A stretch of DNA of 64,000 nt from Isoetes taiwanensis (GCA_021234155.1 JAJEKV010000028.1:14064168-14128167); one strand, 5' to 3'. Positions 23,224 to 34,690 are shown, counted from the stretch's first letter. Numbers and translations are program-made. The notes: generated from the letters alone by a model not told the origin.

Positions 23224-24195
23224 TGTACTTAATCAAGTATGAAATGAAAGAAAAAATATAGTGGTTTTCCCCGGTGGTATTTGGGTTCGATTCCCAAAGA
23301 ATATTCATCACTTGTTTCACCTAGCAATTCAGTTTGTAGGGTTTTCACAGCACGCTTGCGTGTTGGATTGATATATATGCCAAATACTTGTACCAGATTT
23401 TCTGTCGCATGTTTGCAGGTTTAATCTAAGAGTTTTTCGTTTGCAAAGCACAAGAGGAAGTGGATCTTATTTGCATGCTTACTTCTTCACATTTTAAGGT
23501 TTACATAAATGGGGATCTCTCAAGAGAGAATATTCTAGTTTTCAGGTTTTGATAGTTCAAAATGAGAGCTGTTACAGATCATGTGCCCCAAAAATTGCCT
23601 ATTTGTTAGTAAGATTTATTGCTTCTTCATTGTTGTTTTTCATTGAACTGGACCTGACCTCCTGTCAAGATATGTACCTAGAAGAGGTATGAGCAAGCAT
23701 GCTAGGAGGTATTAGATGGGTTCAATTCAGATCATGTATTGCACTATGTTGGAACTTTTTCGAGTTGAGGTAGAAGCATAATAGGAGCTATTACGTGGGT
23801 TCAATTCACATTATGTATTGTATCATGTTGGAGATAATAGGAACTGTTAGATGGGTTCAATTCACATCATGTATTGTACTAGGTTGGAAATTTTCTAGTA
23901 TATTAAACCATTTTATCCTTATCCTATTCTTTAAATTTGGTTTTTCCGTCAAGTGAAAAACTTTTTGGAATTTTTTTTCAGGCCAGTTGCCTAAGGTTAT
24001 GGGGAGTTTGGCAGCCTGGAAAATATTCTGATAACCCAAAAATAAAAATTTCCCTTTCGTATGATTCGGGAACCAATTTGGATGATCTTTCCTCTTTTCG
24101 TTCTTCTTATCCGGTTGCAGCTGTCACGAAGATGCATGCCACGATTTATTATGCTTTGTTTTGCATGCTAAACCCGTCGCTTCAGGCTTCCGGGC
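23224..24195. other. Non-coding stretch with a tRNA-like T-arm
   Basis: No gene. At 23281-23297 TTGGGTTCGATTCCCAA is a perfect five-base-pair T-stem with a canonical pol III B-box core (GGTTCGATTCC). I cannot fold an acceptor stem or D-arm upstream, so this is at most a tRNA fragment or tRNA-derived SINE remnant. Three dispersed copies of a GGGTTCAATTCA-type phrase occur at about 23715-23860. Confidence 0.4.
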
Positions 24196-24560
24196 TGTAT
24201 TGAATGGGGTTTTTCGTCTCTTACTGTTGGCATCTTGAAAACCAGGAAAATCACTACCAGGTTAATCCGAGGAGGCCGAATCTGTAGTTGATGACTATTT
24301 GGCTACCTATACATGTGAGTTTTACTGCAATGCCTCCTGCAACAACATTATCGCCACCTTTCTTCAAACCTCCGGCAACAACAAAGGTAACCATTTTCCA
24401 ATTCCTATTTAATCATTTCAGGTTTTCGGGCTGTAAAACTTTGGTTCAATGGGGTTTTCAGCTTGGCATCTTGAAAACCAGGAAAATCACTGCCAGGTTA
24501 ATCTGAGGATGCCGAATCTATAGTTTATGGCTATTTGTCTACCTATACAGGTAAGTTTTA
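24196..24560 (+). repeat. Tandem segmental duplication, unit about 240 bp
   Basis: The segment containing GGCATCTTGAAAACCAGGAA, then TCACTACCAGGTTAATC and GGCTACCTATACA, at about 24200-24320 recurs at about 24435-24560 with few differences. The duplication carries part of the repeated exon unit described next. Confidence 0.8.
24340..24386 (+). CDS. Repeated small exon, copy 1
   Basis: TCGCCACCTTTCTTCAAACC is followed by TCCGGCAACAACAAAG and a GTAACC donor at 24387. The left border is unclear because the usual TTTGCAG acceptor is replaced here by coding-like sequence (MPPATT). One frame reads LSPPFFKPPATTK. Confidence 0.4.
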
Positions 24561-24687
24561 CTACAATGCATCTCATTCTTTTCTAGCTTTCAATTCCAAA
24601 ATGGCGTGTTTAGGGTTTTAGTTTGCCTTTGTCCGTTGATCATGTTGTATATCTTTCATTGCATTGATTCGGGCCTATGTTTTGCAG

Positions 24688-24736
24688 GTTTGGATCATTA
24701 TCTCCACCTTTCTTCAAACCTCCTGCAACAACAAAG
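24688..24736 (+). CDS. Repeated small exon, copy 2
   Basis: A 49-nt block bounded by TTTTGCAG (acceptor, ending 24687) and GTAACC (donor, from 24737). In the frame with ATCTCCACC it reads SLSPPFFKPPATTK. Intron bases after the donor (CATTTTCCACTTCCTATTTA) are shared with copies 1 and 3. Confidence 0.45.
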
Positions 24737-24808
24737 GTAACCATTTTCCACTTCCTATTTAATCATTTTATATCCTTAGCAGTACCTTGAGTGGCCTATG
24801 TTTTGCAG

Positions 24809-24857
24809 GTTTGGGTCATTATCTCCACCTTTCTTCAAACGTCCTACAACAACAAAG
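24809..24857 (+). CDS. Repeated small exon, copy 3
   Basis: A 49-nt block bounded by TTTTGCAG (ending 24808) and GTAACC (from 24858), differing from copy 2 at only a few bases (GGGTCA for GGATCA, CGTCCTAC for CCTCCTGC). Both splice sites are kept. The shared frame reads SLSPPFFKRPTTTK. It may be a tandem exon duplication in the gene ending at 25680. Confidence 0.45.
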
Positions 24858-25554
24858 GTAACCATTTTCCACTTCCTATTTAGTCATTTCATATCATTAG
24901 CAGTATCTCTTATTAGGACCAAAAGTTATTCTTTATTTCTGTTGAAATTGATTCTAAGCAACACTCAGAGGTTTAGAATCTTCAACTCGATCTCGAATTG
25001 CATCTGTGTGCTTCCATGTTGTGGCAAATTAGACTTCGGATGGTTATGTGCATGCGCATTTGATATATGTTATATTATAGAATGCCTATTTGTTAGCATG
25101 TCAAGTTAATTCCTTCTGTGTTGTAACAGCAACCTGGGTAAGAGCACCTACTCTCAGCACCATTATTACATTATTAGTTTGGTTTTTTGGGTCCAGAATT
25201 TCCGAATGAAGAAATTCCCCCCCTTCTTTTCCCTTTTTGCAATGGTCTTTTCTTGATTTGGCTTTCTGACCAATATGTTTTAGAATAGAGCAGTAAAAAG
25301 TTTGGAGGCTGTTATTTTGTCAGTCATTGATGGTGACTGTGATAAAATCAAGACCTTTTTTGTGCTCTTTTGGTTCACTATTCTACATGCAAAGATGCTC
25401 CTTCCATAAATTCAGTTTGGTAAGGGTTCTCTTTCATGATTTTGTATGTTTAATTTAAGGGACAAACTCATTGCACAACGAACTCATATATGTTGATGTC
25501 TTTATGATTTCAAGTGGGCTTTTATCATGTTATTTCTTAAAAGTCTTTTCTCAG
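24858..25554. other. Probable intron, no gene seen
   Basis: AT-rich sequence with stops in all frames between the repeated exons and the terminal exon at 25555. No domain resemblance. Confidence 0.4.
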
Positions 25555-25680
25555 ACAAGTGGAGCTACAATGTTGGCAGTTGTATCTCTATTATCGTTGG
25601 CCCTTGGTGCTGCTGGACCATTTAGGAGAAAGAAAGCTACGGGAATTGAGAAGGAAATGGCAAGTTATACCAAAGGATAA
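25555..25680 (+). CDS. Terminal exon of a small membrane protein (hypothetical)
   Basis: A CTTTTCTCAG acceptor precedes 42 codons ending in TAA at 25678-25680. The peptide starts TSGATMLAVVSLLSLALGAA, a single hydrophobic helix, then GPFRRKKATGIEKEMASYTK, a basic tail. This is a one-pass membrane anchor followed by positive charge, typical of a C-terminal membrane segment. The upstream exons may be the small proline-rich repeats at 24340-24857, but phase was not verified. I do not recognise the family. Confidence 0.4.
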   Translation, partial: TSGATMLAVVSLLSLALGAAGPFRRKKATGIEKEMASYTKG

Positions 25681-26545
25681 AACGACAAGTTCTTTATACC
25701 AAAGATAAACATTCAAGGAATGAGGAGATTGTGAGTGACTCTGTATGGTGCACAAAATTATATTGCAAATGTTATATGGATTTCACGCTAGCATTACATC
25801 TGGATCTGCTAACATGTATCTCTGTTATTAGTATCTAGGGCGATCAGACACTCAATTAAGACCTAAGCGCATTGGCAGTAATGAAATTGGTAACGACATT
25901 CTGGATAATCTTTCTTAATTCCATGTTGAAAATATTGAAGAACCATGAGGTGCGCACAATGTTCCAGTTGCATTCAGTTATGTCAATTTAGTGTGGTTAT
26001 TCTAGAAGAATTAACTATCTACTGTGTAGTTTAACTGGGCAAATTAGAGATCCAGGAGTATGCTGACGTAGTAACAGATTTTCTGGTATGCATGCAACAC
26101 TGTGCTAACGGATCGAATAAAATATTGAAATAAGTGTGGTTCACAGTGTTTTATTTAAGTTGTTATGCCTGGTGTTGTAATAATTTGCTATAACTTCGAG
26201 GTGAGTCTTGCCACATTTTTTTAACTTTTGATAGAGATGGTTGTCCATGCACTGTTAGCTTGGAATCTTCAACGACTAGATGTAAACAAACCACATTTTC
26301 TTTTACTTTTTCTTAGCAGCCATGTCTGAGTTTAAAGCAATGATTCGGGACTGCACATGTGGCAGATACGTATGATGCATTTCTCTACTATGTGTTTCCT
26401 CATTACATTGTTAAATTGGTGAACAGAGATGGACATAGCCAAAAATGAGCACACATGCCTGCATCTGCTTAGACTCTTTAACACAATATTCTTGATACAA
26501 GGCCTTTTGTTCAGGATGGTAACAGAGCTCTCTGGTAACTACTTA

Positions 26546-26607
26546 ATTCTTCAATAGATCTTTAAATGGGTGCATGATTCTTCAATAGATCTTTAAATGG
26601 GTGCATG
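26546..26607. repeat. 31-bp perfect tandem duplication
   Basis: ATTCTTCAATAGATCTTTAA then ATGGGTGCATG occurs at 26546 and again at 26577 without change, followed by two copies of AAAATTGTAAATAATG. Confidence 0.9.
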
Positions 26608-28367
26608 AAGCCGTAGAAAATTGTAAATAATGCGGCATAAAATTGTAAATAATGTCATGTGCATAGCTGAAAGGCATTGATTGTATATTTTGTTTTCAGC
26701 AGGATACATATCAACGTTTGATTCATGTGAGGGAAGTTTTTTAATGCATGTAATACTTGAGTTGTTGTAGATGATGATGTGGAAAATATAGATCTTTTCT
26801 TTTTCAGTTATGTATTTGGATGAGATTCCCACCCTTCCTATTCTAAGATTTACCAATATTATTTGTGGAAGATTTGTTTGCAAGCTGTTGACAGTCAGAG
26901 AAACTCCATGCTTCAAAGCTCCATGCAACAAAAATTTGACAACGGCTTCTTAGGATGCCCTATGGCCACCCGGATTTTAAAAGGTATGTAGATTTTCTTC
27001 TGCATGTTCTATGTGACTATGAGTTTGGGATCTTTCACAATTGGAAAATGTCATAGAGATGAAGCGGAAACATATATTTTGATGTGAATATCTGAATATG
27101 CAGAGTATGGTGATGAAGCTTTTTGTTATTACATAGAAATCCATATCGCTCTTTTGCAAAGTAATGATTGTTGAGAAGTAATGGTGCGCTAAATGTGCTG
27201 GGTCTATGTGATCATGTTTGCTGGGTTTGTTCTGTTCTTTGAGTTTGCATATCTTCAATGGCATGGTTTTAAACTTGCTTAGTGTTTCCAAAGCATAGTT
27301 CTAAACGTTTTTTTCTATCAACACTTAATATTACATTGCTTGAAGCAAATATTGAGAGTCTCCAGTACAAGTCTTATCTTATTTATTATTGCTTAATTTA
27401 TCTTTCATCAGATGTGCTACAAGCTCATGCTTCAAAGCATGTGCCTCTTGGAATGAAGCATACAAGATCCGGTTACTCCAAGCCATGAGGTAAACGTTTT
27501 TTTTCCTTATGCACAATTTCATGCATCATTTTCAGTTGCGAATTTTTAGCTTTGACTAGAATTCCCATTAATATCTACTAGCTACCCCTTTTGTCCGTAT
27601 ATTCTTCTTCTAGCAATAAAGAAATTGACCAAAAGTCCAATCAATATCTGTGTATCATTATCAGCTATCTATTTTGTCCGTATCTTTCTCTAATATGACA
27701 AGTGATTAAGACAACTCCTCTGCCCATTTTGTTTATATATTCCACTATTATTCGATTACAACCTGGTAGATCGTAAGATATGGCATGAGTAATTAGTGAC
27801 AGACATAGTTGAAGCTTTAATGACATTCCAATACCTTTTCAACAAGCTGACTTACAAATTTACATTACAAGTATCCACACAACTGCTGCGAGTATATGCA
27901 CTTTGTTTCTATTTTTACTTGCCTTAATCGTAGGCAGGTTTATCTGAAACCTGGTTGAGGATTTGTGGAGTCTACTGTTGCATTCTTTTTGCATAAGAAT
28001 AGTTTTCTCTAAAGCAACATCTCAATCCTCTACTTAAATTAGGCTGAATCGTGATTATACAAAATTTTGCTCTACGAATCTCCTCAGCTCATTTTGGTGC
28101 TTCAGACAATTCTCATTTTGGCATCTCAGCTGGTCGCATCTTGGAAACCTGAGTAGACATCAAGTCATGTCATTCTCCATCGTATTATTGCTTCGAAAGG
28201 TAGGGCATGCATTTGTTCCTATTCCTGTGACAGTTTGTGTAACTTCTTACAAAGCCATATATAGGAAATGCTTTTGACATGGATCTTGAGCTTCATAAGG
28301 TGAGTCCTGAATATTGAATTTTTTATCCCAGTTTTTGACGTCTATGCATAGTCCACATGATGTAATG

Positions 28368-28531
28368 ACCATGTATTGGATGCTATAAATTAGCTAAAGC
28401 ATATTTTGTTGTCTTTGAATAGATTCGATCAAAACAATACTTATTTCCAACCATGTATTGGATGCTATAAATTAGCTAAAGCATACTTTGTTGTCTTTGA
28501 ATAGATTCGATCAAAACAATACTTATTTCCA
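28368..28531. repeat. 82-bp tandem duplication, almost identical
   Basis: Two consecutive 82-bp units, starting ACCATGTATTGGATGC at 28368 and 28450, differ at a single base (CATATTTTG versus CATACTTTG). A young event. Confidence 0.95.
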
Positions 28532-29741
28532 AATCTAAGTTCATACTCCAAGTCATTCAATGACCATTTGGTTTGCTATAAGATTATGTAGGCATGTTGT
28601 CTTTGACTAGACTTGGAAAAAAAGAACACTATATGAAGGCGTACAAAAATCGTACTTTATGCATGTTGAAAAAGTATTTGACTTATTGAAGCTAATGAAT
28701 TAAGTTCATTGTCTTCAACTTAGATGCTAATGGTTTTCATCTTCTATTGGCAACTTATGCTAGCAAGGTCTACATTTGCTGGAGAGGAAGTATCGTTTAT
28801 CAACCAACCTAAATTAGAGAGGAGCTACCAAGTTTTGCAAGGCATACCAGAGGATTATTCTACTCATACTCATGGCATGCTTTTTAATTTGATAATTTCT
28901 TGAGTAGAAGATCCCAGGTTTGAAGGCAATACTGGTAGTAGAGTTAGATTTGTATATTCGAATCATGTAGATTATATTATAAACATTTTAAGCGTCATTT
29001 TCAAAAATAAAAATACTGCATGAGGCATGGTTGCAAGCCTTTTAGATTCCTTGAACATCTTTTACGGCCTGTCCCTCATACAAAGACATGGAACTTACTA
29101 TGCTAGCTATGCTGAAGCAAATCAAGAAATAATGAATGGAAACAACTCAAAATATTTGTCATACAATTTATTTACATGTTTTAAATAGGATAACAGAAGA
29201 ATGCAAATCTTGGCTCTTCAAATCACATGGCCTATAACTTGGAGTTTAGTTTGGTTTCCACAACTAAATAACTTTTCTACTGTAAATAAATGTTCCAACC
29301 TATATTAAGTATATCAACTATATGACTATATCAACTATATAAGACTATTGTCCTACATAACTACACTCACCCTTATCTAAGTATACAACTCATATTGCAA
29401 GGCCTTATTGTAGGACCCTTTAAGGCGGAACATAACTATGCTCATCCATATCCAACATCCAAACATACACATAAGTATCAAAAAAATACTCGATATGTTA
29501 CTTAACCATCTCACCCCATAAGGTATTGAACTCTTTCTTCACAACATTAGCCATTGTACATCCACGTTCAACTTTGAGAATTGCATGATGATCTATCTAT
29601 ATTCTAGCTTCACTCATATACAATACAAACAACAAATAGGTTTCTATGTTTTTGTACCACAACATTTAAGTCAAAAAATCCACAAGTTCAAGATCAGCCT
29701 CCATCAGTAAACAAATGAACAACAAAATCCATGTTGCTAAA

Positions 29742-29769
29742 GCCCGGCAACGCCGGGCACCATTACTAG
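29742..29769 (+). mobile_element. Helitron 3' terminus
   Basis: A perfect hairpin GCCCGGC-AAC-GCCGGGC (29742-29758) is followed seven bases later by CTAG (29766-29769) and then T. Plant Helitrons end with a short GC hairpin about 10 bases before CTRR and insert between A and T, exactly as seen. The 5' TC terminus was not located; an ATCTACTAG at about 27583 is one unproven candidate. No Rep/helicase coding is visible, so it would be non-autonomous. Confidence 0.75.
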
Positions 29770-30438
29770 TATGTATTAGCTTCATTATATGCATTAGCGT
29801 GTAGCCTGTGGGTATTTGATCATAAAATATCCTTCTCAATCCAACAGTCAAGATCGTCCATCCATACATCTTTGTTCAAGCCAAAACTATCTATATCAAC
29901 ATTTATTCGATGGGAAAATCACCATTACTACTATTCCCATTGGAACCAGATTACAAGCACATTAAATCAATAAATGTGTTTTTAATCATTCGCTTGACCT
30001 GGACAGCTTAGATAGTGACCAAATGATTCGAACACCCTCTGCATGCTAGAAACAAGTAAATAAAGGTGCCAGAACCTTATTCATGTCACCAAGTGATGGA
30101 GGAGAGAAGATCCGAAATAGTATTAACTATATCTAGCACAAACATTATTAACTGACATTTTATCTAGCACAAAAGCAATGCTGTATCGCGAGAGAAGTAA
30201 ATAAAGGTACCAGAACCTTTCCAAAGGTTCTTCATGCATATATGGAAGAGAGAATATCAACGTGCCAAAATTTCCAGCTGCTATTTTGGGTTAATCATGA
30301 ACAAAATGGCATCAACCAAGGATGACACAATTAATATAATGTATGTATCTATCCAGAACAGCTGCCATAGCAAACCAAGCTAACAATAAGTAAAAACAAT
30401 ATTGTCTTCGTATATTGACTTTGTCCATCATCCATTAA
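29770..30438. other. No gene seen, HSBP 3' flank
   Basis: Stop-dense sequence. Two AAATAAAGGT.CCAGAACCTT phrases (30057 and 30200) repeat with similar neighbours, indicating a small old duplication. The right end probably contains the 3' untranslated region of the HSBP-like gene. Confidence 0.4.
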
Positions 30439-30736
30439 TCACCTAGGCTCAGCAAGAGATTGCTCTACACCTCCAGGCTTTGGCTTAGATCCAGCAGGTG
30501 GAACTTCCACACCGACTTCTTTAACGAGGTCTGCAATGCTTTTCTCCAACTCTATCAATCCGCGATCCCATCTCATCAAGTAAGAATAATTAAGAAATGG
30601 AATCTGACATAGTTTGGAACCTTGTTTGCTGTCACATCAGAGAAGGGCAAACAAAATTAGACTGCAAAAGCCGAAAATAAATCCATCTCCCAAAGGAATT
30701 CATGAACTTACCATTTTGCTGGAGGAGATTCTGAAC
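30439..30736 (-). pseudogene. HSBP: Heat shock factor-binding protein, frameshifted
   Basis: Two minus-strand exons match the small coiled-coil protein HSBP, which binds trimeric heat-shock factors and damps their activity. Exon A (30736-30712) follows a CTGCAG acceptor and reads VQNLLQQ before a GTAAG donor. Exon B (30628-30439) reads QTRFQTMSDS, then DEMGSRID, then IELEKSIADLVKEVGVEVPP and a short tail to TGA at 30441-30439. Those blocks are in order with the family's heptad pattern. Three breaks are visible: an extra A at the end of exon A, inserted codons including TAA after MSDSIS, and an extra A between DEMGSRID and ELEK. A possible first exon (30975-30921, MDDLSEDLGD) ends at a good donor but is out of phase. 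It is either a pseudogene or a low-quality assembly stretch. Confidence 0.75.
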
Positions 30737-31007
30737 CTGCAGTATTGTTACACTTTTTGTCACTATCAGTTATTATCATATACGCGTAACAACTGCATCA
30801 CAACTTGGAAATGTTCAAACAAGTCTTGCATTATACATTCAACCTATAACATAGAATATAATAATTAATGACACAATATTTGAGCAAGGTAGGCATACAC
30901 TATGTATTGCAAGGACTCACCTAATTTGGTCCAAGTGTCAAGACAATCACCCAGATCTTCGCTAAGGTCATCCATAAGATTCCATAATGGATATTTAATG
31001 TCAGATC

Positions 31008-31109
31008 ATAGTTTTTGCATGAACTTACAGTTTTTGCATGAACTTACAGTTTTTTGCATGAACTCATAGTTTTTGCATGAACTTACAGTTTTTGCATGAA
31101 CTTACAAAT
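31008..31109. repeat. 19-20 bp tandem repeat (TTTTTGCATGAACTTACAG), five copies
   Basis: Five head-to-tail copies of TTTTTGCATGAACTTACAG with small changes (one reads GAACTCATAG). The array touches the 3' end of the minus-strand gene that ends at 31102. Confidence 0.95.
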
Positions 31110-33671
31110 TTTTTTCAATATGCAATGGCATATGTTTTTCCCTACTCAAGATCCGCTTTCTCTCCATCGCCCCGTAGAGTTTCTTTGGCAAAGGGACCTT
31201 TCCCATAGCTTTTTTTATGCTTATGATAGCTTCTCTCATTCTCAATGCATTGTCAAGTTGTGGACTTGTTCTCCTTCTAACATTCTTCTCATGCCTTGTT
31301 AACAACCTCCTATAAAACCACATTCCAAGTTGATTGAGTGGCCTTGACCTTATTGAAGAACCTCCTCTCTGTGTCGCACGATGGAAAGCTACTTTAGCTT
31401 GTTTATGAGACTTTTCCATGCCTTGAGTGTTCCATACTGCAAGGCTACCATATCTGTTAGCAAACCAAGGTCCATGAACATGCAAAATGTGAATGTAATG
31501 TGTGACCTCGCTTTCACCCCATGCTTTAATGTAAGCATCAGAACTTCGCGGACGAAGCTCTTTAAATTTCAACTTGTCATCAGCGTTGAAGGTATGTTTT
31601 TGCAATAAAACGTTAAGACTAGAGAATGCATTCCATGCATCCAATTTCCTTATGGTAGCATTCGCTCTATCCGCTCATCCCTTTCTTTCAAATTCTCAAT
31701 CAATTTTGTACCAAAATCATATTCCTTCTTCTTTGATCAATGTTTTTAAGAAATGCCTTGCCTTCTCACCCCCTAATGATACCTTGATGGCACGGTGCTA
31801 TTTCCTGATCGTTTCAAGTCCTTCTCAAGCTTCACATTGCCGCCATGGAGACCCGCCGATAGCATTTTCTCAACCCTTGCAATCCCTCGCTTATCTTTCT
31901 CACCTTTAATGTTCCACACAAACTTGCGGCTATTATGGATCATCTTCTCAACTATTCTAACCAATGCATGTAAAGTACAAATATGCACTCTTTCTAATGG
32001 AATTGGCAAGACTGCATCAAACCCAAGTTATCCTTTAAGTGTCTATCTGGAGCTGCATCATGTTTGCAACACAAAGTACTAAAGCTCCTTCCATTCTTTT
32101 TTTCCTTCAGTTTATACATACAAAATAGGCAATTGCTAGAGGTTTGAGCGCCTGTGCTAACTACATTGTACATAGCCTTTTCTTTTTCAAATCAAGCCAA
32201 ATGAAATCTTACCTTAAAGGAGCCATGGCCATCTACGTGCAACGATTCACCTGACTCATAGGTACTAATAGTCATCGGGATTTCGGTCTGATCAAAGACC
32301 CATTTTAAAACCCCAAAATTCTCTTTATGAACTTGAAACATGCCAAGCCACCACGTGTGTTCCTCAGACTAAACAGAAAACCATTTTGGATCTTTTTTTC
32401 TTTCTTGGGTAGATGCATCCATGCTTCATAATCTGGGTCCCATAGCACGATTCATAAGAACAAGCGATCTTTCATATTTTGATTTACTAGTAAGCTCCAT
32501 CTCATCAAGCTTTTTATGCATACTTCCAAGTGATCTATGTTGGAAGATTTCATATTGTAAAACATAACCATAAGTTTCAAAAACACTTTCTAGATCAAAC
32601 CAGATATTATTTTTTCACTCGAGTCCAATTATATCGGACTTATTTTTGTTTGAGATGCATGGGGCTCCAGCTTGAATCGAGTGCATGCCGCCAAGAATTT
32701 CTTCAACATTCATGTTCCTCTTTCTTCTAATGTTCTCTACCATATATGGACGAGGGATGATTACCTTCTTAGTGCCTAAAGATTTCAATGCATTACAAAA
32801 GGTTTAAATAGATCATGATATCCCTTTCTACTTAAACCGATAGTGTCACAAGTACTTTGGACTTCATGTGCATCCATATTTGAATGTATATCCTTTATTA
32901 CCATCTCTAGTATGTCTCGCTTCAATCCAATAATCTCTTCTCTTGAAGCCATATTGATTAACAATCTCCCCATATTTTTTCTCACAACTCCTTTCTTCTT
33001 TTCCGTGTTTAAGACTTGGTTAATTGCATCCTCCTTGCTGCTCCCCCTTTTGGTGCCAACGACTCAATTGGTTTTATTTCTTTTTTCCTCTCACGAACAC
33101 CCATCGAAGTTCTCTTCCTTTTCATTCTTTTTAAACGAGCTTCTAGACATTTCACTGAGCATTCAGCTCGTTGAAGAGAATTCTCGGCTTGAGACTTCTC
33201 CCTTTCTGCTTGCTTAATGACAAAGTCTTTTAAGATATCTTCATTGTGCATTTGCATTAACTTCTTCTTCAAGCACTCAATATTTTCTGCCAATTTAGAC
33301 TTCTCTGATGATGACACTTTTAATTCATACTTAATTGCCTCAATTTCCTGTCTACAAGACCCAATTATGCAACAAAGCTGATCTAAGTATTTCTTCATAT
33401 TCTCACAATATCCCAAAAATCCAATCCTTCCCTCACAAACAAATTTAATCAAACCAGTAACAGAATCAAAATCTAGAAACTTACCCGTAATTGGGTCCCG
33501 AGGATAAACATTGCCATGTGCCCATAAATCTGCATTCTTAGCTCCCTCAGATCTCAAGAGCTCCTCATTCACTTTAACTTTGAAGCCTCCACGCTTCTCG
33601 TTCCAAGTCATTCCATATTCTAGTAGGCAACACAATTCTAAGCTCCGCTTGTCATAACCTTGTGCATGCAA
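31102..33671 (-). pseudogene. Unfamiliar large gene, possibly transposase-derived, broken
   Basis: Coding-like blocks run in order on the minus strand. (1) 33671-33009, 220 codons: KNADLWAHGNVYPRDPITGK and GRIGFLGYCENMKKYL, then a long coiled coil and a basic tail. (2) 32985-32785: CDTIGLSRKGYHDLFKPF. (3) About 32745-32420: VENIRRKRNMNVEEILGGMH and WFDLESVFETYGYVLQYEIF, with an in-frame TGA. (4) About 32365-32220: HTWWLGMFQVHKENFGVLKW, ending at an AAG|GTAAGA donor. (5) About 32140-31900: a CLFCMYKLKEKKNG then CCKH cysteine cluster, then VHICTLHALVRIVEKMIH, ending at a GTGAG donor. (6) 31644-31102: HGPWFANRYGSLAVWNTQGM then EKSHKQAKVAFHRATQRGG. The cysteine cluster, CTLHA block and GMEKSHKQ block resemble uncharacterised transposase-like proteins, from memory and unverified. 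One-base shifts occur near 33000 and 32040. No TIRs were found. Confidence 0.55.
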
Positions 33672-34130
33672 TTAATCCAAAAGAACAACAAACATATCCG
33701 CAAATGCAAATTGATGTGCAAAATCTCAAACTCCATTGGTGCTAGAATCAATTGCCCATCCAAGCCTTTGACTTGAGTTTCAATTGTCGATATGGCCTTT
33801 GATCCGAGACTTCGGGAGCTTGGTCGGAAGACAAAAATTGTGGGAAGGAACAAAGTCGGCTTACTTGACCTACTGACACTAAGTATGGTTTTAAATTTCG
33901 TCCCGGTTTCAAATTTCGATTTTGGTACCTTTCCTCCCAAAAAGAGTTACAATTTCGATTTTGGTACATTTCCTAGAAAAGGGGCCACTAATAAGGGTCC
34001 ATATTAATGACCTATATATGAGGGATGGTGGTTGTTGAATAAATAAGAAAATAATAAGAGTTATTATAAAAAATCTAATTCCCCTTAGAGGGACGGGATT
34101 ACATCCCAAAAAGACTCTAATGAAATGGCT
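33672..34130. other. Flank of the unfamiliar gene, small repeat
   Basis: No gene. TTTCGATTTTGGTACNTTTCCT occurs twice (33914 and 33953). The right end runs into the reversed gypsy RT fragment. Confidence 0.4.
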
Positions 34131-34690
34131 CACTCATTCTTGGAGGAATCAGCGTTTCTCTCTTTCAATTGTCCAAGGCACCATTCAAATGCTTCTTGAG
34201 CCGCCCCTCCTTCCATCTAAAAATTCTGCCCCTGCTTCATACAATCCACAAGTGGCGGTTATTTTAGCAAAATTGTGCAAATACCTCCTACTAAAACCGA
34301 AAGGGCCATATAAGCTTCTCAATTTGTGATACATTTGTAGGTGGTTTGACCTTCTCCCAAGGCTGCAATCTTACCATGATCCACTTGTAATCCCTTTTTC
34401 GAAACATAATTGCCCAATAGTTTTCCTCCTCTAGTGAAGAAAAAATACACTTAGCAGATTCAAACTTATGCCATACAATCGGCATCTTTCAAGAACTTTT
34501 CTCGAGATGATCCAAGTGATCCCCTTCTTGGATTCGAAAACACCTAAGTCATCTATAAAGACTCTCAAAAAGTCTAAAAATATCATGAAAAGCATATGTC
34601 ATAGCTCGCTGAAATGGGCTAGAGCATTTGTGAGGCCAAAAGGTAATACCTTATAAGCATAGATGCCAAAAGGTGTTCGAAAAGCCGTCA
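34131..34690 (-). pseudogene. Gypsy family A reverse transcriptase fragment
   Basis: The reverse complement matches 47170-47740 almost base for base in long stretches (for example CACTAGAGGAGGAAAACTAT and TTGGGCAATTATGTTTC). It encodes the RT region LPFGLTNA, then DFLRVFIDD and the segment after it, with frame breaks. It stops at 34690, 12 bases before the TG of a plus-strand LTR, so the two lie in opposite orientation. Confidence 0.8.

Larger units (their letters stand above)
25690..29700. other. Long non-coding stretch, intron-like, with small duplications
   Basis: Mostly AT-rich and stop-dense on both strands. A plausible terminal exon lies at 27412-27488 (acceptor TTTCATCAG; peptide ends KHTRSGYSKP then TGA) but is too short to identify. 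Duplications are listed separately. Three CCxxTTTTGTCCGTAT-like phrases occur at about 27588-27740. No gene family was recognised. Confidence 0.4.
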
